64,000 nt of DNA. It comes from Phaeacidiphilus oryzae TH49 (GTDB taxonomy: Bacteria; Actinomycetota; Actinomycetes; Streptomycetales; Streptomycetaceae). Where the stretch lies: assembly GCF_000744815.1 (NCBI RefSeq), contig NZ_JQMQ01000005.1:5041801-5105800 (forward strand), read 5' to 3'. Positions 21,001 to 29,771 of this stretch are shown one piece after another. The translations under genes were made by a program, and so were the position numbers. The first letter of the stretch is position 1. Each line of letters starts with the position of its first letter. The notes under the pieces were generated by a model. That model was not told the DNA's origin and did not search any database. It saw only the letters and a list, made by a program, of their open reading frames with translations.

Positions 21001-22300
21001 CGGGGACGGCCACCTCTCCGCGGAGGAGGTGCAGTTCGCCCGGACCATCCACCGATCGGGCAGCGACCTCCTGCAGTTGATCAACGACATCCTCGACCTG
21101 TCGAAGATCGAGGCCGGCCGGATGGACGTCCGTCCCAAGCAGCTGCCGCTGGTGAAGCTGCTGGACTACGTGGACGAGACCTTCCGTCCGATAACGCTCG
21201 ACCGCGGCCTGGCCTTCGAGGTGGAGGTCGCCGAGGACGTGCCGCGCAGCATGGTCACCGACGAGCAGCGGATCCAGCAGATCCTCCGCAACCTGCTGTC
21301 CAACGCGGTCAAGTTCACCTCCGCCGGCCGCGTGCGGCTGCGGGTCTGCCGGGCCGCGCCCGGGCCGGGCGGGGTGGAGACGGTCGCCTTCGCGGTCGAC
21401 GACACCGGGATCGGCATCGCCCCGGAGAAGCTGCCCGGCATCTTCGAGGCCTTCCAGCAGGCGGACGGCACCACCAGCCGGAAGTACGGCGGCACCGGGC
21501 TCGGACTCTCCATCAGCCGGGAGATCGCCCGCCTCCTCGGGGGCCGGATCACCGCCGAGTCCGAGCCCGGGGTCGGCTCGGTCTTCACCCTGTACGTGCC
21601 GGTGTTCACCGCTCCCTCGGCGGGCCAGTCGCCGGAGGAGCTGCAGGAGGCCGCGGTGGACGGCTGGTCGGCTCCGGGCCCGCGGCCCGGACCCGGTGGC
21701 GCGGGTCCCGCCGCACTGCCCGAGATGGCAGGACGCCAACCGGCGGTGTACGGCGCCCCCCGGGCCGGCCAGATCCCGGAGCCCGACTCCGACGCGGCCG
21801 ACACCGCCGAGGCGGCCTCCCCGGTGGACTTCGCCAACGAGGCGCTCTGGTCGGGCGCCAAGCGGCTGGGCGCCTGGAAGCAGGGCCCGGTCGGCCGCGC
21901 CCTGGACGGCCGCACCGTGCTGATCGTGGACGACGACGTCCGCAACGTCTTCGCCCTCACCCATGTCCTCGGCCGGCTCGGGATGCGCGTGGTCTACGCC
22001 GAGAACGGCCGGGAGGGGATCGAGGCCCTTGGCCGGGACGACGCCGTCGGCCTGGTGCTGCTGGACATCATGATGCCCGAGATGGACGGATACCAGACCA
22101 TCCGGGCGATCCGCGGCACTCCGCGCTATGCGGGCCTGCCGATCGTGGCCCTCACCGCCAAGGCGATGCCGGGCGACCGCGAGAAGGCGATCGCGGTCGG
22201 CGCGTCGGACTACGTCCCCAAGCCGGTCGACCTGGACCGGCTGCTGCGCGTCATGGGTGAGCAACTGGCCACGGACGAGGTTGAGTTGGAGGCTCAGTGA
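18002..22300 (+). CDS. Soluble HAMP-repeat hybrid histidine kinase (OsaA/Nik1-like)
   Basis: 1432 residues with no membrane segment. Order: disordered N-terminus; HAMP-like units from about 50; six 92-residue tandem units at 205-756, each containing [13 protein letters not shown], a NMVDQLS-like helix and [14 protein letters not shown] domain at about 770-940; HisKA with phospho-acceptor His981 in [11 protein letters not shown]; HATPase_c ([32 protein letters not shown]); a linker; and a receiver domain with phospho-acceptor Asp1355 in [11 protein letters not shown]. This group III type senses osmotic stress in fungi (Nik1/Os-1) and in S. coelicolor (OsaA). It is coupled to the downstream response regulator by a GTGA overlap. 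No clear ribosome site; an ATG nine bases later is an alternative start. Confidence 0.92.
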   Translation: MSTMSTLPRGTLKARASQGAAGDASVASAAPAVPAVPLGPARAADRPADGHWVRVGELRPLLAALRNLRDGHFRSRMDTAATVGDGMVGELAVVFNQVMERNEHLVNELSRVRREVTRQGRLDERVLPSPGPGSWATGVQSVNSLMDAMVIPVTKVTRVLDAVAEGDLSLRVDLHDGSRPLRGDLRWIARGVNRMCDRLALVTGEVTRVAREVGTEGRLGGRAELQGGSGSWREVTEAVNTMAARLTSQVRDIALVTTAVANGDLSRKITVEATGELLELKLTVNTMVDQLSGFADEVTRVAREVGTEGRLGGQAQVRGVSGVWKDLTDNVNLMADNLTRQVRNIAQVTTAVANGDLSKKITVDAQGEIRELKDTVNTMVHQLSGFADEVTRVAREVGTEGMLGGRAEVKGVSGTWKDLTDNVNLMASSLTSQVRNIAQVTTAVANGDLSKTITVNAQGEILELKDTVNTMVDQLSAFAGEVTRVAREVGTEGQLGGRAQVRGVSGVWKDLTDNVNFMADNLTSQVRNIAQVTTAVANGDLSKKIAVDARGEIQQLKDTVNTMVDQLSAFADEVTRVAREVGTEGQLGGRAQVPGVSGAWKDLTDNVNFMADNLTSQVRNIAQVTTAVAQGDLSKKIDVDARGEILELKSTINTMVDTLSAFSSEVTRVAREVGSEGQLGGQARVEGVDGTWKSLTTSVNELAGNLTTQVRAIAEVASAVANGDLSRSISVETRGEVADLKNNVNLMVANLRETTRAKDWLETNLARLASLMQGHRDLVEVADLILRELTPLVSAQYGAFFLAERDDEGEPVGREGELGQHGATVAPRLAFIAGYGSAHGGEEGPDGQQGLVAQAAAEKSRILITETPPDYIKINSGLGEASPACVVVLPILFEDQVLGVIELASFSRFSDVHLAFFDQFSSTIGVAINTIIANSRTEALLSQSQRLTQELRRSNSALEEKAALLATSSQYKSEFLANMSHELRTPLNSLLILARLLADNGDGHLSAEEVQFARTIHRSGSDLLQLINDILDLSKIEAGRMDVRPKQLPLVKLLDYVDETFRPITLDRGLAFEVEVAEDVPRSMVTDEQRIQQILRNLLSNAVKFTSAGRVRLRVCRAAPGPGGVETVAFAVDDTGIGIAPEKLPGIFEAFQQADGTTSRKYGGTGLGLSISREIARLLGGRITAESEPGVGSVFTLYVPVFTAPSAGQSPEELQEAAVDGWSAPGPRPGPGGAGPAALPEMAGRQPAVYGAPRAGQIPEPDSDAADTAEAASPVDFANEALWSGAKRLGAWKQGPVGRALDGRTVLIVDDDVRNVFALTHVLGRLGMRVVYAENGREGIEALGRDDAVGLVLLDIMMPEMDGYQTIRAIRGTPRYAGLPIVALTAKAMPGDREKAIAVGASDYVPKPVDLDRLLRVMGEQLATDEVELEAQ
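18614..20269 (+). repeat. Six tandem 276-bp units encoding HAMP pairs
   Basis: Units begin at 18614, 18890, 19166, 19442, 19718 and 19994, in frame and without gaps. Units four and five share about the first 63 bases and a further run of about 90 bases identically, including silent positions, which points to recent duplication or gene conversion. Each unit encodes 92 residues. Confidence 0.9.
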
Positions 22301-22824
22301 ACGCGGGTTCGCAGGAGCGGGGAGGCCGGGGCGCCGACGGGGCCGGAAGCGGGCGCCCGCCGGACGCCGGGGGCGAGGGGGCGGACGGGGACGCCGGCAT
22401 CCTCCTCGTCGACGACATGCCGGACAACCTGATCGCGCTGGAGTCCGTGCTGCGCCCGCTCGGCCGCCGCACTGTGCGCGCCCTCAGCGGCACGGAGGCC
22501 CTGAAGGCGCTGCTCCGCGAGGAGTTCGCGGTGGTCCTGCTGGACGTGGTGATGCCGGAGATGGACGGCTTCGAGACGGCCGCCCACATCCGCCGCCTCG
22601 ACCAGACCCGGGACATCCCGATCGTCTTCCTCACCGGCGCGGACCGCGGCGGCAACCTGGCCTTCCGCGGTTACGCGGCCGGTGCGGTGGACTACCTGAC
22701 CAAGCCCTTCGACCCCTGGGTGCTCCGGGCCAAGGTGTCGGTGCTGCTGGAACTGCACCGGCGGGGGCGGCGGATCGCCGAGCTGGAGGGCGAGGTGGCC
22801 CGGCTGACGGTCGGCGCGGAGTGA
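22297..22824 (+). CDS. Stand-alone receiver-domain response regulator with C-terminal coiled coil (OsaB-like)
   Basis: 175 residues. A Gly-rich disordered N-terminus of about 35 residues precedes a receiver domain: acidic pocket LLVDDMPDN, phospho-acceptor Asp in VLLDVVMPEMDGF, Thr in FLTGADR and Lys in LTKPFDPW. A short helical tail (LHRRGRRIAELEGEVARL) is the only output region; there is no DNA-binding domain. The GTG start overlaps the kinase stop by four bases, so this is the cognate partner. S. coelicolor OsaB, needed for osmoadaptation, has the same build; equivalence is inferred. Confidence 0.88.
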   Translation: MNAGSQERGGRGADGAGSGRPPDAGGEGADGDAGILLVDDMPDNLIALESVLRPLGRRTVRALSGTEALKALLREEFAVVLLDVVMPEMDGFETAAHIRRLDQTRDIPIVFLTGADRGGNLAFRGYAAGAVDYLTKPFDPWVLRAKVSVLLELHRRGRRIAELEGEVARLTVGAE

Positions 22825-22855
22825 GCCGCGGAGTGGACCGCGGCGTGAACGAAGA

Positions 22856-22887
22856 GCGCGGGTGAGGGCGGAGCCCGGCACCCGCGC
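22856..22887. terminator. Hairpin between the response regulator and convergent fadD-like gene
   Basis: GCGCGGGTG (22856-22864) pairs perfectly with CACCCGCGC (22879-22887). Placed between two convergent stops, so probably bidirectional. Confidence 0.55.
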
Positions 22888-22898
22888 GGTCCTCACTT

Positions 22899-24872
22899 CT
22901 ACTTCTCCCGGGCGCCCTCGTACATCCCCTCGATCAGCCCGGCGTACTCCTTCTCCACCACCGGGCGCCGGACCTTGAGGCTCGGCGTCAGCTCGCCGTG
23001 CTCGATGTCCAGGTCGCGGGGGAGGAGCTCGAACTTCTTGATCGTCTGCCACCGTTGCAGCTGCCCGTTGAGGGTCTGCACATCGGCCTCGATCATGGAC
23101 TTGACCTCGGGCAGCGCGCAGAGCTCGGCGTAGCCCTTGCCCTCCTGGCCGTGCGCCTTGGCCCAGTCCAGCAGGGCCGGCTCGTCCAGCGAGATCAGCG
23201 CGGTGCAGTAGTTGCGGCCGTTGCCGATCACCAGGATGTTGCTGACGTACGCGCAGATCGCCTTGAACTTGCCCTCGACCTCGCTGGGCGCGACGTACTT
23301 GCCGCCGGAGGTCTTGAACATGTCCTTCTTGCGGTCGGTGATCCGCAGGAAGCCGGCCTCGTCCAGCTCGCCGATGTCGCCGGTGTGGAACCAGCCGTCC
23401 TCCTCCAGCACCTCGGCGGTCTTCTCCGGCTGGTTGTGGTAGCCGCGCATCACCGCGGGGCCGCGCAGCAGCACCTCGCCGTCCTCGGCGATCCGCACCT
23501 CGGTGCCGGGCAGCGGCCGGCCGACGGTGCCGATCCGGTAGTCCTCGCCGGGGTTGACGGTGGAGGCGGCGCTGGACTCGGTGAGGCCGTAGCCCTCCAG
23601 GATGTGGACGCCGGCGCCGGAGAAGAAGTAGCCGATTTCGGGGGCCAGCGAGGCGGAGCCGGAGATGCAGGCCCGCATCCGGCCGCCGAAGGCCTCCCGG
23701 ATCTTGCCGTAGACCAGCTTGTCGGCGACCGTGTGCTTCAGCGCCAGGCCGAACGGGTACTCCCGCTTGCCCTTGGCCACCAGGCTCTCCTGGCCCACCC
23801 GGCCGTACTCCCGGGCGACCCCGGCCGCCCACTGGAAGATCGCGTACTTGGCGCCGCCCTCACCGCGGGCCTTGGCCGCGATGCCGTTGTAGACCTTCTC
23901 GAAGACCCGGGGCGCGGCGGCCATGAAGGTGGGCTTGACCACCGGCAGGTTGTGGATGATCCGGTCCACCCGGCCGTCCACCGCGGTGACGAAGCCGACC
24001 TTGATGTGACCCGAGGTCAGGGTCTTGCCGAAGACGTGGGACAGCGGCAGCCAGAGGTACTGCACGTCGTCCGCGTTCATCAGGCCCAGGGCCTCCTGGG
24101 CCACCGCCTGGTAGGACCAGCAGTCGTGGACCAGGCGGACGCCCTTGGGGCGGCCGGTGGTGCCGGAGGTGTAGATCAGGGTGGCCAGCTGGTCGCGCTC
24201 GATGGCCTCGACGGTCTTGGTGATCGCGTCCGGGTGCTCGTCCAGGTAGGTGGCGCCGCGCTGCTCCAGCTCGGCGAGGGAGAGCACCTCCAGGCCGGGC
24301 ACGTCCTCGTCGGGGGCGGCACCGTCGAAGGTCACCACGAAACCCAGCTCGGGGAGGTCGGACTTGCACTCGACGACCTTGGCGAGCTGGGCGGCGTCCT
24401 CGGCGAAGAGCGCCCGGCTGCCGGAGTCGGAGAGGATGTACGAGGTCTCGTCCGCGTTGGTGGTCGGGTAGACCGTGGTGGTGGCCGCGCCCGCGCACAT
24501 CACGCCGAGGTCGGCGAGGATCCACTCGATGCGGGTGGAGGAGGCGATGGCCACCCGCTCCTCGGGCCGGATGCCGAGGGCCATCAGCCCGGCCGCGATC
24601 CGGTTCACCCGCCGGGCGGTCTGCCCCCAGCTGAGGGTCCGCCACTGCTCCGCCCCCGGCGAGCCGTCCGCCGCCTGGGCGTCCACCGGCACCGGGTACC
24701 GGTAGGCCTCCAGGTCGGGGGTGGCCGCGACCCGCTCCAGGAAGAGCTGCGCCACGGAGGCGGGACGGTTCTCGATCCGGGCTGCTGCCAAAGACTGGTT
24801 CGCGGTCCCGTCGGCGGAACCATCCGCGCTTGGGGACGACGGGGCCTCGGTTCGGGGCTGGGCGGAACTCAC
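22899..24872 (-). CDS. Long-chain fatty-acid--CoA ligase (AMP-dependent synthetase)
   Basis: 657 residues. Adenylate-forming enzyme expected to activate fatty acids to acyl-CoA through an acyl-AMP intermediate. P-loop-like A3 motif YTSGTTGRPKGVRL at about 230-243; ILEGYGLTESSA contains the substrate-binding TES; the hinge region is GWFHTGDIGELDEAGFLRITDRKKD; the terminal domain has the expected SEVEGKFK. Length and motifs fit the bacterial FadD15 (COG1022) branch. GTG start at 24872 with GGAGG five bases upstream. Single-gene transcript, divergent from the ABC exporter genes. Confidence 0.93.
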   Translation of the reverse strand: MSSAQPRTEAPSSPSADGSADGTANQSLAAARIENRPASVAQLFLERVAATPDLEAYRYPVPVDAQAADGSPGAEQWRTLSWGQTARRVNRIAAGLMALGIRPEERVAIASSTRIEWILADLGVMCAGAATTTVYPTTNADETSYILSDSGSRALFAEDAAQLAKVVECKSDLPELGFVVTFDGAAPDEDVPGLEVLSLAELEQRGATYLDEHPDAITKTVEAIERDQLATLIYTSGTTGRPKGVRLVHDCWSYQAVAQEALGLMNADDVQYLWLPLSHVFGKTLTSGHIKVGFVTAVDGRVDRIIHNLPVVKPTFMAAAPRVFEKVYNGIAAKARGEGGAKYAIFQWAAGVAREYGRVGQESLVAKGKREYPFGLALKHTVADKLVYGKIREAFGGRMRACISGSASLAPEIGYFFSGAGVHILEGYGLTESSAASTVNPGEDYRIGTVGRPLPGTEVRIAEDGEVLLRGPAVMRGYHNQPEKTAEVLEEDGWFHTGDIGELDEAGFLRITDRKKDMFKTSGGKYVAPSEVEGKFKAICAYVSNILVIGNGRNYCTALISLDEPALLDWAKAHGQEGKGYAELCALPEVKSMIEADVQTLNGQLQRWQTIKKFELLPRDLDIEHGELTPSLKVRRPVVEKEYAGLIEGMYEGAREK

Positions 24873-25045
24873 GACTACCTCCGGGGCGGGCGGCCCGGCG
24901 AGGTCGGGCGGACCGCTTGGTTAACTCACCGGTAATCAGGGACGAGCCTCAGCCTAGGACCTCGGAGGGGCGGTTCGTAAGAGTTCCGATGGGCGGAAAG
25001 CGTGAGCGATTGCGCGGAAAACCAGGCGCGCCCCCGAGGACAACC

Positions 25046-25060
25046 GCGTACGATGTACGC
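25046..25060. promoter_or_regulatory. Palindromic operator candidate over a -10 box, upstream of the ABC exporter
   Basis: GCGTAC-GAT-GTACGC is a perfect inverted repeat. It contains TACGAT (25049-25054), which fits the TANNNT -10 consensus, so a bound repressor would block the promoter of the exporter pair starting at 25120. No regulator gene of an obvious matching family is adjacent. Confidence 0.45.
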
Positions 25061-25119
25061 ACCTAACCCCGGAAGCCCGTCCACGCGCGTCAAGCGCGCC
25101 GATTCTGCTGAGAGAGCCC

Positions 25120-26853
25120 GTGCTGATCCGACTGCTCAGATCGCATCTGAAGCCGTACCGAAAATCCATCGCCGTACTGATCGTGCTTCAGCTGCTGTCC
25201 ACCCTGGCGAACCTGTACCTGCCCACGCTGAACGCCGACATCATCGACAACGGCGTGGTCAAGGGCGACACCGGATACATCCTGACCACCGGCGGCGTGA
25301 TGATCGGCGTCACCGTGGTGGGGATCCTCTGCCAGATCGGCGCCGTCTACCTGGGCGCCCGCAGCGCCATGGCGCTCGGCCGGGACGTCCGGGCGTCCGT
25401 CTTCTCCCGGGTGCAGACCTTCTCCGCCCGCGAGGCGGGGCACTTCGGCGCACCCTCGCTGATCACCCGCACCACCAACGACGTCCAGCAGGTGCAGATG
25501 CTGGTGCTGATGACCTTCACGCTGATGGTCGCCGCGCCGATCATGTGCGTCGGCGGCGTCATCATGGCGCTCAACCAGGACGTTCCGCTCTCCGGGCTGC
25601 TGCTGGTCATCGTCCCCGTGCTGGCCGCCGTCGTCGGCTCGATCATCGTGCGGATGCGGCCGCTCTTCCGCTCCATGCAGGAGCGGATCGACGGCGTCAA
25701 CCGCGTGCTGCGGGAGCAGATCACCGGCATCCGGGTCATCCGCGCCTTCGTCAAGGACACCCACGAGCGGGAGCGGTTCGGCGTCGCCAACAACCGGCTC
25801 AAGGATGTCGGGATGCGCGCGGGATCGCTGATGTCGATGATGTTCCCGCTGGTCATGGCGGTGGTGAACCTCTCCAGCGTGGCGGTGATGTGGTTCGGCG
25901 CCCACCGGATCGACAGCGGCGGGATGCAGATCGGCGCGCTCACCGCGTTCCTCAGCTATCTGATGCAGATCCTGATGTCGGTGATGATGGCCACCTTCAT
26001 GTTCATGATGGTGCCGCGCGCCGAGGTCTGCGCCGAGCGGATCCAGGAGGTCCTGGAGACCGACACCACGGTCGTCCCGCCGCTGGCCGGCCTCCGCGAT
26101 CTGGACCGGCACGGCCATCTGGAGCTGCGCGGGGTCGAGTTCCGCTTCCCCGGCGCCGACGCCGCCGTGCTGCGCGACATCGACCTGGTCGCCCGGCCCG
26201 GCCAGACCACCGCGGTGATCGGCTCCACCGGGTCGGGCAAGTCCACCCTGCTCAACCTGGTGCCCCGGCTGGTCGACGTGACCGCCGGCCAGGTGCTGGT
26301 GGACGGCAAGGACGTCCGGGAGCTGGACCCGGAGGTGCTCAACCGCGCCGTCGGCCTGGTCCCGCAGCGGCCCTACCTGTTCAGCGGCACCGTCCGCTCC
26401 AACCTGAGGTGGGGCGACCCGGACGCCACCGACGAGCAGCTCTGGCACGCCCTGGAGGTGGCCCAGGCCAGGGACTTCGTCGAGGGCCTGCCCGAGGGCC
26501 TGGACGCGCCGATAGCCCAGGGCGGCACCAACGTCTCCGGCGGCCAGCGGCAGCGCCTCGCCATCGCCCGGACGCTGATCCGCCGCCCGGAGATCTACCT
26601 CTTCGACGACACCTTCTCCGCGCTGGACTACGCCACCGACGCCCGGCTGCGGGCCGCGCTCTCCCGGGAGACCGCGGAGGCCACCGTGGTCATCGTCGCC
26701 CAGCGGGTCTCCACCATCAGGGACGCCGACCGGATCGTGGTCCTCGACGAGGGCCGGGTCGTCGGCAGCGGCACCCACCACGAACTGATGGAGACCAACG
26801 AGACCTACCGGGAGATCGTCCTCTCCCAGCTCACCGAGGAGGAGGCGGCGTAA
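25120..26853 (+). CDS. ABC exporter half-transporter, subunit A (degenerate Walker B glutamate)
   Basis: 577 residues: six membrane helices (about 1-310) fused to an ATPase domain. Walker A GSTGSGKST, Q-loop VPQRPYLFSG, canonical signature VSGGQRQRLA, Walker B YLFDD followed by TFSALD, and a switch position that reads AQR instead of the usual His. The residue after the Walker B Asp is Asp, not the catalytic Glu. GTG start at 25120 with a GAGAG ribosome site. Its stop overlaps the start of subunit B (TAATG). The combination fits the degenerate-site subunit of a heterodimeric exporter of the TM287/288 or BmrCD type. Substrate unknown; drugs, lipids or peptides are possible. Confidence 0.9.
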   Translation: MLIRLLRSHLKPYRKSIAVLIVLQLLSTLANLYLPTLNADIIDNGVVKGDTGYILTTGGVMIGVTVVGILCQIGAVYLGARSAMALGRDVRASVFSRVQTFSAREAGHFGAPSLITRTTNDVQQVQMLVLMTFTLMVAAPIMCVGGVIMALNQDVPLSGLLLVIVPVLAAVVGSIIVRMRPLFRSMQERIDGVNRVLREQITGIRVIRAFVKDTHERERFGVANNRLKDVGMRAGSLMSMMFPLVMAVVNLSSVAVMWFGAHRIDSGGMQIGALTAFLSYLMQILMSVMMATFMFMMVPRAEVCAERIQEVLETDTTVVPPLAGLRDLDRHGHLELRGVEFRFPGADAAVLRDIDLVARPGQTTAVIGSTGSGKSTLLNLVPRLVDVTAGQVLVDGKDVRELDPEVLNRAVGLVPQRPYLFSGTVRSNLRWGDPDATDEQLWHALEVAQARDFVEGLPEGLDAPIAQGGTNVSGGQRQRLAIARTLIRRPEIYLFDDTFSALDYATDARLRAALSRETAEATVVIVAQRVSTIRDADRIVVLDEGRVVGSGTHHELMETNETYREIVLSQLTEEEAA

Positions 26854-28853
26854 TGAGCTCGAATTCGGCGAACGCCGACTCGGTGAACGAGGAGACCAAG
26901 GCCGCGAACCGCCGCCGCCCGGGCGCGGCGGGGCCGGGCCCGGCCCGGTTCATGAGCGGCGGACCGGTGGAGAAGTCCCTCCACTTCAAGCAGAGCGCCC
27001 GCCGGCTGCTCGGCCTCCTCCGCCCCGAACGGACGCTGCTCTCCACCGTGCTGGTGCTGGCGGTCGTCTCGGTGGGGCTCTCCGTGGTCGGCCCGAAGAT
27101 CCTCGGCCGGGCCACCGACCTGATCTTCTCCGGGGTGATCGGCAAGCGGCTGCCGGCCGGCAGCACCCAGGCGGAGGCGGTCGCCGGGCTGCGCGCCCAC
27201 GGGCAGGGCCGGATCGCCGACATGGTGGCCTCGATGACCCACCTGATCCCAGGCCAGGGCATCGACTTCGGCGCGGTCGGCCGGGTACTGCTGCTGGTCA
27301 CCATCGTCTACGCGGCCTCCGGGCTGTGCGGGATCGCCCAGGGCCGGCTGATCAACCGGGCCCTCCAGCGGGCGCTGGCCCGGCTGCGCGGGGACGTCGA
27401 GGACAAGCTCGGGCGGCTGCCGCTGAGCTACTTCGACAAGCAGCCGCGCGGGGAGGTGCTCTCCCGGGTCACCAACGACATCGACAACCTCGGGCAGACC
27501 CTCCAGCAGACCATGAGCCAGGTGCTGGTCTCGCTGCTGACCATCGCCGGCGTGCTGGCCATGATGTTCTACATCTCCTGGCTGCTGGCGCTGATCGCGC
27601 TGCTCTCCATCCCGGCCTCGGCCTGGGTCGCGGCCAAGATCGGCAAGCGGGCGCAGCCGGAGTTCGTCCAGCAGTGGAAGACCACCGGCAAGCTCAACGC
27701 CCACATCGAGGAGATGTACACCGGGCACACCCTGGTCCGGCTCTTCGGCCGGGAGAAGGAGGCCGCGGAGCTCTTCGAGGAGCAGAACGAGAAGCTCTAC
27801 CGCTCCGCCTTCAAGGCCCAGTTCATCTCCGGGCTGATGCAGCCCTGCATGCTCTTCATCGGCAACATCAACTACGTGCTGGTCGCCGTGGTCGGCGGTC
27901 TGCGGGTGGCCTCCGGGTCGCTGTCCATCGGCGACGTCCAGGCGTTCATCCAGTACTCCCGGCAGTTCACCCAGCCGCTCACCCAGGTCGCCTCGATGGC
28001 CAACCTGCTGCAGTCCGGGGTGGCCTCCGCCGAGCGGGTCTTCGACCTGCTGGACGCCGAGGAGCAGGACGCCGAGCCGGAGTCCCCGCTGCGTCCCGAG
28101 CCGCTGCGCGGGCGGGTCGCCTTCGAGCACGTCTCCTTCCGCTACGAGGAGAACAAGCCGCTGATCGAGGACCTCTCGCTGGTCGCCGAGCCGGGGCACT
28201 CGATCGCCATCGTCGGGCCGACCGGGGCCGGCAAGACCACCCTGGTCAACCTGCTGATGCGGTTCTACGACGTGACCGGCGGCCAGATCACCCTGGACGG
28301 CGTGGACATCGCCGGGATGGACCGCGAGGAGCTGCGCGGCCGCACCGGCATGGTCCTCCAGGACACCTGGCTCTTCGGCGGCACCATCGCCGAGAACATC
28401 GCCTACGGGCGCACCGGCGCCACCCGCGAGGAGGTGGTCGAGGCGGCCAGGGCCGCGCACGCCGACCGCTTCATCCGGACCCTGCCGGACGGCTACGACA
28501 CGGTGATCGACGAGGAGGGGAACAACGTCAGCGCGGGCGAGAAGCAGCTGCTGACCATCGCCCGGGCGTTCCTCGCCGAGCCGACCATCCTGATCCTGGA
28601 CGAGGCCACCAGCTCGGTCGACACCCGCACCGAGGTGCTGATCCAGCGGGCCATGGAGCGGCTGCGCAGCGGGCGCACCGCGTTCGTGATCGCCCACCGG
28701 CTCTCCACCATCCGGGACGCGGACACCATCCTGGTGATGGAGAACGGCGCCATCGTGGAGCAGGGCGACCACGACACGCTGCTGGCCGCCGACGGCGCCT
28801 ACGCCAAGCTCTACCAGGCGCAGTTCGCCGAGGCGGTCGCCGAGGTCGACTGA
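26853..28853 (+). CDS. ABC exporter half-transporter, subunit B (canonical Walker B)
   Basis: 666 residues. A polar N-terminal extension of about 45 residues precedes six membrane helices and an ATPase domain. Walker A GPTGAGKTT, Q-loop LQDTWLFGG, Walker B ILILDEATSSVD with the catalytic Glu, and switch His in VIAHRLS. Its signature is altered to VSAGEKQLL. In a dimer this weak signature would pair with the weak Walker B of subunit A, leaving one competent ATP site. The ATG shares one base with the upstream stop. The transcript ends in a long hairpin shared with the convergent AraC gene. Confidence 0.92.
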   Translation: MSSNSANADSVNEETKAANRRRPGAAGPGPARFMSGGPVEKSLHFKQSARRLLGLLRPERTLLSTVLVLAVVSVGLSVVGPKILGRATDLIFSGVIGKRLPAGSTQAEAVAGLRAHGQGRIADMVASMTHLIPGQGIDFGAVGRVLLLVTIVYAASGLCGIAQGRLINRALQRALARLRGDVEDKLGRLPLSYFDKQPRGEVLSRVTNDIDNLGQTLQQTMSQVLVSLLTIAGVLAMMFYISWLLALIALLSIPASAWVAAKIGKRAQPEFVQQWKTTGKLNAHIEEMYTGHTLVRLFGREKEAAELFEEQNEKLYRSAFKAQFISGLMQPCMLFIGNINYVLVAVVGGLRVASGSLSIGDVQAFIQYSRQFTQPLTQVASMANLLQSGVASAERVFDLLDAEEQDAEPESPLRPEPLRGRVAFEHVSFRYEENKPLIEDLSLVAEPGHSIAIVGPTGAGKTTLVNLLMRFYDVTGGQITLDGVDIAGMDREELRGRTGMVLQDTWLFGGTIAENIAYGRTGATREEVVEAARAAHADRFIRTLPDGYDTVIDEEGNNVSAGEKQLLTIARAFLAEPTILILDEATSSVDTRTEVLIQRAMERLRSGRTAFVIAHRLSTIRDADTILVMENGAIVEQGDHDTLLAADGAYAKLYQAQFAEAVAEVD

Positions 28854-28875
28854 CCACCCGCCGTCCGCCGCTCCC

Positions 28876-28910
28876 CGGCCGGCCGCTGACGAACCGTCAG
28901 CGGCCGGCCG
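28876..28910. terminator. Strong bidirectional hairpin between ABC exporter and AraC-type gene
   Basis: Sixteen perfect pairs (28876-28891 with 28895-28910) around an AAC loop. The 3' arm includes the stop codon of the minus-strand regulator. Confidence 0.75.
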
Positions 28911-29685
28911 CGGCGTAGGCGGTGGGGCTGAGGCCGGTCGCGGCGGTGAAGTCGCGGGTGAGGTGGGCCTGGTCGGCGTAGCCGAGGTCGGCGGCCAGGG
29001 CGGACCAGTCCACCGGCGCGTCCCGGACCGCCGCGCCGGCCGCGCGGTCGGTGAGCTCGTGCAGCCGGGCCCGGCGTATCACCCACTTCGGACCGGCCCC
29101 GACGTACTCGTGGAAGAGCCGCTGGAGCGAGCGGACCGAGAGCCCCGCCAGCGCGGCCAGCTGCCCCACCCGGAGCAGCCCCCGGTCCGCGCCGACGGCC
29201 GCGACCAGCTCGCCCGCGAAGGCCGCCTGGGGGTCGGCGGCCGGCGCCGGGAGGAGCGGGGCGGCCGCCGGGCCGGTCTCCTCCGGCGACCGCAGGACCA
29301 GCGGGTTGAGGGCCGCTATCGAGGGGCCGAAGAACTCCTCGGCGGGCAGCCGGAGATCCGCCAGCGCGCCCACCGGGCGCCCGCCCGAGTAGGCGCGGAA
29401 GCCGCCCGGGGTGAACCTGATCCCGTGGACGCGGCCGCGGCCGGCCAGCAGCCGGGTGAACAGCCCGCGGTCGATGCCGTAGACCCGCGGGCCGCCGGCC
29501 TCGTAGACCAGGTGGACGTGCGGATGCGCGAGCACCGGCTGCCGGTACGGCGGCCGGCCGCGCAGGTCCCAGCGGACCACCCAGTGGTAGTCGACGAAGG
29601 GGGCCAGCTCGGGCGCCGGCGGAAGGCGGCGGACGGCGAACCGGTCGCCCGCCGCCTCCTGGTGGAGAACCCCGCGAAGTGCCAT
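28897..29685 (-). CDS. AraC family transcriptional regulator
   Basis: 262 residues. The N-terminal half resembles the DUF6597-type ligand domain of AraC regulators (ELAPFVDYHWVVRWDL, GIRFTPGGFRAY). Residues about 160-262 form the double helix-turn-helix, including LAALAGLSVRSLQRLFHEYVG and ADLGYADQAHLTRDF. I choose the ATG at 29685 because TAGCCT lies exactly seven bases upstream, giving a leaderless message; an in-frame ATG at 29736 is less likely. It is divergent from a TIGR03086 protein with back-to-back promoters, so it may control that gene and itself. The effector is unknown. Confidence 0.88.
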   Translation of the reverse strand: MALRGVLHQEAAGDRFAVRRLPPAPELAPFVDYHWVVRWDLRGRPPYRQPVLAHPHVHLVYEAGGPRVYGIDRGLFTRLLAGRGRVHGIRFTPGGFRAYSGGRPVGALADLRLPAEEFFGPSIAALNPLVLRSPEETGPAAAPLLPAPAADPQAAFAGELVAAVGADRGLLRVGQLAALAGLSVRSLQRLFHEYVGAGPKWVIRRARLHELTDRAAGAAVRDAPVDWSALAADLGYADQAHLTRDFTAATGLSPTAYAAAGR

Positions 29686-29692
29686 GCTCCGC

Positions 29693-29698
29693 AGGCTA
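29693..29698 (-). promoter_or_regulatory. -10 box of leaderless AraC-type gene
   Basis: TAGCCT on the minus strand, then seven bases, then the ATG at 29685. Confidence 0.5.
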
Positions 29699-29758
29699 AC
29701 CGGGGGGACTGACAGTCGACTGGCGCGTTTCTTCAAGACGATCGGCCCGCTCGGCCCC

Positions 29759-29764
29759 TAGCGT
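29759..29764 (+). promoter_or_regulatory. -10 box of leaderless TIGR03086 gene
   Basis: TAGCGT, then seven bases, then the ATG at 29772. A palindrome CAGTCGACTG (29713-29722) lies between this promoter and the opposing one and is a possible operator. Confidence 0.5.
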
Positions 29765-29771
29765 CGGCGGT

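Noticed and set aside
17990-22264. 1424-codon open frame antisense to the hybrid kinase
   Set aside because: Repeats mirror the HAMP array of the sense strand, and the composition (His/Gly/Asp/Arg-rich) is that of a shadow frame.
29686-29736. Longer N-terminus for the AraC-type regulator (ATG at 29736)
   Set aside because: A -10 box seven bases before the internal ATG at 29685 and the domain start both favour the shorter form.
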